Positions 1-5,267 of a stretch of 5,739 bases of DNA are shown here, piece after piece. The position numbers were made by a program, and so were the translations under genes. Under the pieces are notes generated by a model. That model was not told where the DNA came from and searched no databases. It saw only the letters and a list, made by a program, of their open reading frames with translations. The stretch is from contig JASHQT010000540.1 in the NCBI GenBank assembly GCA_030039005.1, positions 1 through 5,739 of the forward strand, written 5' to 3'. Positions within the stretch are counted from its first letter, which is position 1. Every line of letters starts with the position of its first letter. This DNA comes from Bryobacteraceae bacterium (GTDB lineage Bacteria; Acidobacteriota; Terriglobia; Bryobacterales; Bryobacteraceae).

Positions 1-240
1 CCCGGCGCCGTGGACTTCCCGTACTCGAAGAACATCACCGCTCCAGTTCCTCTGCCGCGCGAAAAAACGCTGGTCATCTATTGCGCCTGCAAGGATGACG
101 AGGATTCCAAAGACGTCGCGCGCCAGCTCAGCCTGATCGGGTACCGCAAAGTGAAAGTTCTCGAGGGCGGCTGGTTCAAGTGGCTCGCGCTGAAGTACCA
201 GACAGAGAGCAAGGACGATCAGAAAGCGGGTAAGGGATGA
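1..240 (+). CDS. Rhodanese-domain protein, 3' part (5' end outside window)
   Basis: The reading frame is open from base 1, so the gene starts upstream; 79 C-terminal residues are present. They begin PGAVDFP, matching the 'H-x-PGAxxxP' stretch that precedes the active site in single-domain rhodaneses. IYCACKDDEDS follows (window residues 26-36): the first Cys (residue 28) sits at the catalytic persulfide position after the core beta strand, and a second Cys lies two residues on. VARQLSLIGYRKVKVLEGGWFKW is the usual C-terminal helix, strand and GGxxxW ending. Family members carry sulfane sulfur as a cysteine persulfide and pass it to thiol acceptors, though many sulfurtransferase-like copies have other roles. 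The missing N-terminus hides whether it is exported. A GTG at 10 is in frame but lies inside the domain and is not the real start. The stop overlaps the next start (ATGA), indicating an operon and translational coupling. Confidence 0.85.
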   Translation, partial: PGAVDFPYSKNITAPVPLPREKTLVIYCACKDDEDSKDVARQLSLIGYRKVKVLEGGWFKWLALKYQTESKDDQKAGKG

Positions 241-779
241 GACCCCACTTTCTCTTCGGCGCATTTCTGTGCGCAGTCCTGCTCGCGCCCGCGGCCGACG
301 TCGTCTCCGGCCCTCCCATCGGCGCCACCACCATGTCGATTCCCGTCTCCGATGTAACCGGTCCTTATAAAGGGACGCTCATCTGCTACGTCTGCGAGTA
401 CGACAAAGCGCCGGACGTCCTCGCGTTCTTCCGCGACACCTCCGACGCGACCGCGAAAGAAATCATCGCGCTCAACGATCTGTACTTGAAAAATAAGTCG
501 CGCGATTTCCATGCCGTCGCCATGATCATCGCGGGCGAAAGTTCCAAGCAGTGGCTCGAAGATCTGAACAACTCCGCGCACCTCGAAATCCCGTTGACCT
601 ATTTCCGCAAGGGCCCCAAGGACCCCGCGGTGCGTGTCTACAACCTGAATTCCGCCGTCGCCAATACGTTCCTGGTCACCGTGGACCGCTCCGTGGTCGC
701 TAACTTCTCCGATATTTCGCCAGACCAGTTCAGCCGCGTGACCGACGCCACATCGCAAATGCTCGCCAAGCTCCACTAA
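237..779 (+). CDS. Exported thioredoxin-like (redoxin) protein with CYVC motif
   Basis: 180 residues. A hydrophobic signal (about residues 5-20) predicts export; cleavage is probably near residue 20-25. The mature part resembles thioredoxin-fold proteins I recall from Acidobacteria and Planctomycetes: GPYKGTLICYVCEY, with a C50-Y-V-C53 pair after a beta strand, then DVLAFF, a helix, a second strand (HAVAMII), IPLTYF with a candidate cis-proline (P119), and a final strand pair near 142-156. This suggests a periplasmic thiol-disulfide or peroxiredoxin-like role, but the CxxC is not the classical WCxxC context and no activity is proven. The ATG overlaps the upstream rhodanese stop (ATGA); AAGGG lies immediately before the ATG, too close for a normal Shine-Dalgarno, so translation is probably coupled. 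The arabinofuranosidase gene follows after 15 bases. The neighbouring rhodanese, another thiol protein, supports a shared sulfur or redox function (inference). Confidence 0.8.
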   Translation: MRPHFLFGAFLCAVLLAPAADVVSGPPIGATTMSIPVSDVTGPYKGTLICYVCEYDKAPDVLAFFRDTSDATAKEIIALNDLYLKNKSRDFHAVAMIIAGESSKQWLEDLNNSAHLEIPLTYFRKGPKDPAVRVYNLNSAVANTFLVTVDRSVVANFSDISPDQFSRVTDATSQMLAKLH

Positions 780-794
780 CCGCCCGGAAACCCC

Positions 795-2336
795 ATGCTT
801 TCGCGGCGTAGCTTTTCCAAAACGCTCCTCGCTGCGCCTATGATCTTGCGCGCTCAACCGGCCACCTTGAAAGCACGCGTCAAGATCGATACCGAACGCA
901 CCATCGGCGATATCGATCCCAAGCTGTACGGAAATTTCATCGAGCACCTGGGCCGCTGCATCTATGGCGGCATCTTCGAGGAAAAATCGCCGCTCTCGGA
1001 CACCGATGGTTACCGCCGCGACGTTCTCGACGCGGCCCGCAAGCTTCACGTCGCGCTGTTGCGCTGGCCCGGCGGCAACTTCTCGTCCAATTATCATTGG
1101 CGCGACGGCATCGGTCCGCGCGATGCCCGCCCGCCGCGCCTGGAAATGGCCTGGGGCACCGTCGAAAGCAACCGCTTCGGCACGCACGAATTCCTCGATT
1201 ACACCGCGAAGCTGGGCGCCGAGCCGTACATCTGCGCCAACCTCGGAACCGGCACCTGGGAAGAGGTGCAGCAATGGGTGGAGTATTGCAACTCGTCCGA
1301 CGACACCGCCATGACGCGCCTGCGCAAGCAGAACGGCCGCGCGGATCCCTGGAAGGTCACCTACTGGGGCCTCGGCAACGAAATGGACGGCCCCTGGCAG
1401 ATGGGCCATCGCAGCGCCGACGACTACGGCAAGTTCGCCCTCGAAGCTGCCAAGCTGATGAAGTGGACCGATCCCAACGTGAAGCTGATCGCGGCGGGCT
1501 CTTCGAACTTCGGTCCCGGCTCGGATTGGACCGGCTGGAATCGCACCGTTCTCGAATATCTCAAGAATCATGCCGACTATCTCTCGCTCCACATGTACGT
1601 CGGCAACCAGCAGAACGACTACGCCGATTTTGTGGCGAGCTCCATGGAACTCGCCTCGCGCCTCAAGACCGCCGAAGGCATCATCGATGCCGCGCTTTCC
1701 GGAGTTCGCAATCGCAAAATCTACATCGCTTGGGATGAATGGAACGTCTGGTATCGCGCGCGCGGCGCTAGCCAGCGCGGCCGCCGCATCCTAGAGGAAC
1801 ATTACAACCTGGAAGATGCGCTCGTCGTCGCCACGTTCCTCAACACCTTCGTCAACCATGCCCACATCGTCAAGATCGCCAACATGGCGCAACTGGTGAA
1901 CGTCATTGCGCCCATCTTCGCCAACGAAAATGGCCTGTATTTGCAAACCATTTATTACCCGCTCCAGCTTTTCGCCAACAACACCGCAGGCCGGGCGTTA
2001 GAGCTGTTGGTCGATTCGCCCAAGTACAGCAGCCGCCGCTTCGACGACATACCGTACCTCGATATCTCCGCCGCCTACGATAACGGCTCGCTCGCGATCA
2101 ACATTGTGAACCGGCATCGGGACCAGGCGATTCCCACCGAGTTCCTGATCGAAGACAAACAGTTCAGCGGCGCCGTCGAAGCCATCGAAGTGAACGCAGC
2201 CGATATCAAGGCGGAGAACAATTTCGACGCCTCACCGGTAAAGCCCGCGCCACAATCCGCCGCCGCGCAAGGCAACACTCTGCACTACAGCTTCCCCCCG
2301 CATTCCTACACCATGCTGCGCGCGCGCCTGGTCTGA
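795..2336 (+). CDS. GH51 alpha-L-arabinofuranosidase, Tat-exported
   Basis: 513 residues, close to the usual length of about 500 for bacterial GH51. Enzymes of this family (EC 3.2.1.55) release terminal alpha-L-arabinofuranose from arabinoxylan, arabinan or their oligomers by a retaining mechanism. Visible marks: the N-terminal strand LYGNFIEHLGRCIYGGI (44-60), LRWPGGNF (89-96), acid/base Glu196 in WGLGNEMDGPW, conserved LSLHMY (264-268), and nucleophile Glu315 in IAWDEWNVWY. The two glutamates are 119 residues apart, as I recall for E175 and E294 of Geobacillus AbfA. A C-terminal beta domain (about 320-510) ends with the typical PPHSYTMLR. The N-terminus, SRRSFSK followed by a short hydrophobic stretch and LRA/QP, is a convincing twin-arginine signal, so a folded enzyme is probably exported; many GH51 enzymes are cytoplasmic. 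The start has only a weak GGAAA at 786-790, consistent with coupling to the gene 15 bases upstream. No sugar transporter or regulator is visible here. Confidence 0.95.
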   Translation: MLSRRSFSKTLLAAPMILRAQPATLKARVKIDTERTIGDIDPKLYGNFIEHLGRCIYGGIFEEKSPLSDTDGYRRDVLDAARKLHVALLRWPGGNFSSNYHWRDGIGPRDARPPRLEMAWGTVESNRFGTHEFLDYTAKLGAEPYICANLGTGTWEEVQQWVEYCNSSDDTAMTRLRKQNGRADPWKVTYWGLGNEMDGPWQMGHRSADDYGKFALEAAKLMKWTDPNVKLIAAGSSNFGPGSDWTGWNRTVLEYLKNHADYLSLHMYVGNQQNDYADFVASSMELASRLKTAEGIIDAALSGVRNRKIYIAWDEWNVWYRARGASQRGRRILEEHYNLEDALVVATFLNTFVNHAHIVKIANMAQLVNVIAPIFANENGLYLQTIYYPLQLFANNTAGRALELLVDSPKYSSRRFDDIPYLDISAAYDNGSLAINIVNRHRDQAIPTEFLIEDKQFSGAVEAIEVNAADIKAENNFDASPVKPAPQSAAAQGNTLHYSFPPHSYTMLRARLV

Positions 2337-2337
2337 G

Positions 2338-2793
2338 CTAACGGCCCTTCTGCATCTCCACCACAAGTTCCCGGTAGTTGCCCTGCATCTCCCAGGTGCC
2401 CGTGTACCCAATCGGAAGCACCAGCGAGTCGCCTGGCCGGTACTCATGCCGCGATCCGTTGGGTTCCGTGAGAATCAGCTTGCCGCTCAGCACGTACGCG
2501 AATTCATCGACGTCCGTGGGCCGCTTGCGATGATCGGTCTTGGCCGGCGTCGATTCGAACACAGATACGTGCAGCTCTTTGCCTTGGAACAGCGTCGCCA
2601 CGCGCATGTGCAACTCGCCGCTGACCAGGATGTCCTGGAACGCATCCGGTGGAATCGCCGTGAGACCGATTCCCGCCATCTTGTCGCGGTCCAGCCCCAC
2701 CGGCGCCACGTGCTCATCGGCCTTCGCGCCGCCCTGTAGAATACCGAAAAGCGCAAGCGCGCCGCACAGCGCGCACGCCGGTAGCTTGTTCAT
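2338..2793 (-). CDS. Exported small cupin-domain protein (Cupin_3/DUF861-like)
   Basis: 151 residues. A signal peptide occupies residues 1-25, with likely cleavage AKA/DE. The single cupin domain spans about 60-148. Motif 1 is H88 through DEFAYVLSGKLIL (H88, E97, G104). Motif 2 is YRPGDSLVLPIGYTGTWEM, where 'P-x-G-[FY]-x-G-T-W' is characteristic of the Cupin_3/EutQ-like group and replaces the metal-binding His of classical motif 2. Metal ligation is therefore incomplete by classical rules, and the protein could be a binding protein or an isomerase/dioxygenase-like enzyme; the substrate is unknown. AAGGAGGG at 2800-2807, six bases before the ATG, is a strong Shine-Dalgarno and fixes the start. 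The gene lies 34 bases after the MBL-fold gene on the same strand and is probably cotranscribed with it. Its stop codon lies one base from that of the arabinofuranosidase gene, head-on. Confidence 0.85.
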   Translation of the reverse strand: MNKLPACALCGALALFGILQGGAKADEHVAPVGLDRDKMAGIGLTAIPPDAFQDILVSGELHMRVATLFQGKELHVSVFESTPAKTDHRKRPTDVDEFAYVLSGKLILTEPNGSRHEYRPGDSLVLPIGYTGTWEMQGNYRELVVEMQKGR

Positions 2794-2827
2794 TGAGTTC
2801 CCTCCTTCAGTGGAGCGTTGGAAGCGT

Positions 2828-4309
2828 CTACTGCTGCTTATTTTCGGCGGCCATCCTCATTTGATACGCTTTCATCACATCGGCCTTGCTCTGCGGCGCC
2901 GCGGACGCATGCACGTTGATATAGCGGTCGTAGTCCAGATTCAGCTTTTCAAGCACCGGGACCAGAGCCTTGAGGTGATCGTTCGCCGGCTCTCCCGGAG
3001 TCACCGTGAAATCGCCCTGGAACAGAACCTTCTCCTTCGGAATATAGGCGATGATCAGGCCATTGGAATGCGGCGCCGGATAGATATGGTACATCTCAAC
3101 CGTTCGCGTTCCATCGGAAAACACCTTCTTCTCTTCTACAGCCTCGATCTTGGCCTTCCTTGGGTTCTTGGCCAACGGGTCGTCGAGCAGCGTCCGCGGC
3201 GTGTTCAGCGCCTTATCGAGAAACTCCACATTGTTCTTCTGCGTAATGATGATGGCTCCTTCCGCCACCAGCACCGGCAGCCCTCCGGTGTGATCGGAGT
3301 GCGGATGCGTGTTCATCACATACCGGATCGGCTTATTCGGAAACAGCTCTTTCGTTTTGGCGACGTAGGCCTGCGCGCGCGCCACCGATTGCCCGGCTTC
3401 CAGCATCATCACGTAGTCTTTGAACTCCACGATTACCGAATCGTAACTGCCGGGACCGGTCGTCAGCCGATAGAGCCCGTCACCCAGCTTTTCCGCCGTC
3501 ACCGTCAGAGGCCCTGGCGGAGGAAACCCGCCCCCGCGATTTGCCGGCGGAGGAACCAGCGACGCCACATCGGCGGGATTGGCCTGCGCCGCGGTCACGT
3601 TCACTTCAAAGAACGGCCAGCCGCCGCGGGTCTGCACGATTTTCGCCGGAGCCATCGCGCCGCCGAAGTCTTTCCATTCGGTGTATGTCGCCAGGATATG
3701 CATATCGCCCATGATGTTCTCGCCCAGCCACGTCTCCACGCGCTCCACCATGTGCTGTTCGTTGATATAGCCATTAATCAGGTAGCGTTCCCCGGAGGGC
3801 GCCTTTACCGCCGGATTCCAACTCAGCACCGTGTAGCGCTTGCCCGCCACCTTGCGATGGGTCACCCAGGCGTTGTTCTCGGCCGCCCCCTTCAGAAACC
3901 CCCAGGGCGTGATGTAAAACTCGAGTGACGTGCCCCAGGGCTTCGACACGTCGGCCTGCTCCGCTGTCACCTGCTGGAAGAACGTCCCCTGCGAAACTGT
4001 AGTGGAACCGCCCGGCCCGATGTTGTGCGTGATGCCCGTGGCTCGCGACGCCGGAGCGGTCAGATCAATCACGCGGACATAGCTGTCGATGGGCCGCATC
4101 GGATCGTGCGTTCCCCGGCAAGTCATGTCACTGGCATTGGCCCCGCATTGCTGGAACGCCACGTCCTTTGCCGACCCCGAATACGTGATGGATGTCGGAT
4201 TGCCCAATGCCTTTTGCGCATCGGCGATCACGGTTTTGGCATCTTGCGCCATCGCGCTCCCGCACATGAACGCCAGACTGATCACAATCCCACTAGCTCT
4301 TTGGAACAT
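2828..4309 (-). CDS. Exported MBL-fold metallo-hydrolase with extra N-terminal domain
   Basis: 493 residues. A signal peptide (1-21, cleavage AMA/QD) directs it to the periplasm. Residues about 22-250 form a separate beta-rich domain without catalytic motifs that I can name (GFLKGA at 137-142; C55 and C64 could form a disulfide). A Gly/Pro-rich linker (253-267) leads to a metallo-beta-lactamase fold (about 268-485). All expected metal ligands appear present: H335, H337, D339 and H340 in THPHSDHTGG, H414 in PAPHSNG, D433 in LFQGD, and a late His467 in NVHAS. The fold hydrolyses esters, thioesters, lactones or lactams, or oxidises sulfur compounds in persulfide-dioxygenase relatives; the substrate here cannot be told, and an antibiotic-resistance role is not supported. 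Most family members lack the N-terminal half. The start is supported by AAGGAG at 4316-4321, six bases before the ATG, and by the intact signal peptide. The cupin gene follows 34 bases downstream. Confidence 0.9.
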   Translation of the reverse strand: MFQRASGIVISLAFMCGSAMAQDAKTVIADAQKALGNPTSITYSGSAKDVAFQQCGANASDMTCRGTHDPMRPIDSYVRVIDLTAPASRATGITHNIGPGGSTTVSQGTFFQQVTAEQADVSKPWGTSLEFYITPWGFLKGAAENNAWVTHRKVAGKRYTVLSWNPAVKAPSGERYLINGYINEQHMVERVETWLGENIMGDMHILATYTEWKDFGGAMAPAKIVQTRGGWPFFEVNVTAAQANPADVASLVPPPANRGGGFPPPGPLTVTAEKLGDGLYRLTTGPGSYDSVIVEFKDYVMMLEAGQSVARAQAYVAKTKELFPNKPIRYVMNTHPHSDHTGGLPVLVAEGAIIITQKNNVEFLDKALNTPRTLLDDPLAKNPRKAKIEAVEEKKVFSDGTRTVEMYHIYPAPHSNGLIIAYIPKEKVLFQGDFTVTPGEPANDHLKALVPVLEKLNLDYDRYINVHASAAPQSKADVMKAYQMRMAAENKQQ

Positions 4310-4344
4310 CTGAGTCTCCTTTTCCCGCAGCCCGTCCCGTGTAT

Positions 4345-4372
4345 TTTATAACCACTCGCTCCCGTTAGTCGA
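4345..4372 (-). promoter_or_regulatory. Candidate promoter for the MBL-cupin operon
   Basis: Read on the minus strand, TCGACT at 4372-4367 (4 of 6 matches to TTGACA) and TATAAA at 4350-4345 (5 of 6 matches to TATAAT) are separated by 16 bases. This predicts transcription starting near 4338 and a leader of about 29 bases that includes the Shine-Dalgarno at 4316-4321. The AT-rich run 4341-4350 stands out in GC-rich surroundings. This is inferred from sigma-70 consensus only. Confidence 0.45.
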
Positions 4373-4380
4373 CAGCGATG

Positions 4381-4406
4381 CTCGATCTCCTGATCTCGAT
4401 CTCCTG
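4381..4406. repeat. 12-bp tandem direct repeat in the divergent control region
   Basis: CTCGATCTCCTG occurs at 4381-4392 and again at 4395-4406, with a period of 14 bases. The copies lie just upstream of the candidate minus-strand promoter, roughly 43-68 bases before its predicted start, where an activator could bind. They may equally be a chance local duplication. No known regulator motif was recognised. Confidence 0.6.
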
Positions 4407-4421
4407 CCCTGGTTGACTACC

Positions 4422-4450
4422 TGGACGCGCCGGAAGCGCGATGCTAGCAT
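4422..4450 (+). promoter_or_regulatory. Candidate promoter for a leaderless TIGR03435 transcript
   Basis: TGGACG at 4422-4427 (4 of 6 matches to TTGACA), a 17-base spacer and TAGCAT at 4445-4450 (4 of 6 matches to TATAAT) would start transcription at about 4457-4460, essentially on the ATG at 4460. The gene has no recognisable Shine-Dalgarno, which fits a leaderless message. Both hexamers are weak, so this stays tentative. TTGACT at 4413-4418 is a better -35 but has no -10 at a suitable distance. Confidence 0.3.
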
Positions 4451-4452
4451 CG
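4439..4452. promoter_or_regulatory. Perfect 14-bp palindrome before the TIGR03435 start (possible operator)
   Basis: CGATGCTAGCATCG is its own reverse complement and ends seven bases before the ATG at 4460. It overlaps the candidate -10 at 4445-4450. One half-site with flank, GCGATGCT, recurs at 4375-4382, 63 bases upstream (about six helical turns). The arrangement fits a dimeric repressor site. It is too short, without a loop or T-run, to be a terminator. Confidence 0.4.
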
Positions 4453-4459
4453 GGTTCAT

Positions 4460-5251
4460 ATGGACGGCCGGCGAAGGCTGCGCGGAATCGCAATCGGAAT
4501 CGCCGCTGTTTCGTTCGTGGTGGCATCGCGGGTCCAAGGACAATCTCCGCAAGCGACCACAACGCCTGCCGGTCCCGTCGCATTCGAAGTCGCGTCGATA
4601 AAGCCAATTGCACCACCATTCCCGGCTGGGGGCGGCCCGTGGATCGTAACTCACGGGCGATTCAAAGCCGAAACGTGTTTCGTCCGCGGTATGATCGCTC
4701 TGGCCTACGGCGTCTTACCTGCCGCGGTCAAAGGCGGTCCGGACTGGCTTGACCGCGAGCCCTATAACATCGAAGCGCGCGCCGAATACCCGGAAGCCGG
4801 ACCGAAGCAGATCGCCTTGATGCTCCAAACACTGCTGACGGACCGCTTCAAGCTCGCGGTGCATCGTGAGACCCGGCAAGAGCAGGTGTACACGCTGGTC
4901 GTTGGAAAGAATGGATCGAAATTGCAAGACGCGGGCGATGGGCAGAAAAACTTCATCCAATGGTCTGGCCCAGGAGACGTGACGTTCACCGGAAATCGCA
5001 CTCTGGGCGGATTGATCAACGTTCTTGGCGGTCTGCTGAGCGCTCCCGTGCTGGACAAAACCAATCTAAAAGGTTCCTATAATTTCAGCCTGAAATTTGT
5101 AGACCCTCGCATCCCGCACCTAACAGATGACGACTCCCGTCCCGATCTGTTCACCGCCGTGCAGGAACAACTCGGCTTGAAATTGGAGGCGAGCAAAGGG
5201 CCAGTCGAGGTGCTTGTGATCGATCACATGGAGAGACCATCGGCGAACTGA
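4460..5251 (+). CDS. Soli_TIGR03435 family exported protein (function unknown)
   Basis: 263 residues. N-terminal signal: basic MDGRRRLR, hydrophobic 9-22, probable cleavage near residue 27. The mature protein shows the family's marks in order: FEVASIKP (42-49), a helical LAYGV (81-85), GGPDWL with YNIEARAE (92-109), MLQTLLTDRFKLAVHRETR (121-139), VYTLVVGKNGSKL (143-155), TLGGLINVLGG (181-191), PVLDKTNLKGSYNFSLKF (196-213), and the C-terminal FTAVQEQLGLKLEASKG and VEVLVIDHMERPSAN. This family is known from Acidobacteria, where a genome can hold dozens of paralogs; no biochemical role is established. The ATG is the first possible start after the in-frame TAG at 4445-4447, and it gives a complete signal peptide. 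No Shine-Dalgarno is visible. The gene stands alone, diverging from the MBL-cupin operon and converging with the membrane-protein gene 16 bases beyond its stop. Confidence 0.92.
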   Translation: MDGRRRLRGIAIGIAAVSFVVASRVQGQSPQATTTPAGPVAFEVASIKPIAPPFPAGGGPWIVTHGRFKAETCFVRGMIALAYGVLPAAVKGGPDWLDREPYNIEARAEYPEAGPKQIALMLQTLLTDRFKLAVHRETRQEQVYTLVVGKNGSKLQDAGDGQKNFIQWSGPGDVTFTGNRTLGGLINVLGGLLSAPVLDKTNLKGSYNFSLKFVDPRIPHLTDDDSRPDLFTAVQEQLGLKLEASKGPVEVLVIDHMERPSAN

Positions 5252-5267
5252 CGTCGTAGCGTAATCT

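Noticed and set aside
219..1592. A 457-codon open frame on the minus strand, antisense to the thioredoxin-like and arabinofuranosidase genes
   Set aside because: The translation is low-complexity, rich in Arg, Gly, Ala, Val and Asp with no motif, and it mirrors the GC-rich codon pattern of two well-supported plus-strand genes. It is a shadow frame.
1097..1738. A 213-codon plus-strand frame inside the arabinofuranosidase gene
   Set aside because: Arg-rich shadow in the +1/+2 register of a complete GH51 gene; no start signal or recognisable domain.
2540..3928. A 462-codon open frame on the plus strand opposite the cupin and MBL genes
   Set aside because: It crosses two clearly recognised minus-strand genes and their intergenic gap, and its Arg/His-rich translation has no domain signal. 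It is a by-product of codon bias.
2828..4309. Reading the MBL-fold protein as an antibiotic-resistance beta-lactamase
   Set aside because: The HxHxDH motif is shared by the whole fold. The added N-terminal domain and general sequence do not resemble class B beta-lactamases, so only 'MBL-fold hydrolase' is supported.
4346..4654. A 102-codon minus-strand frame across the control region and the TIGR03435 5' end
   Set aside because: It overlaps the recognised signal peptide coding region of TIGR03435, is rich in Arg and Ser, and shows no motif or convincing ribosome site.
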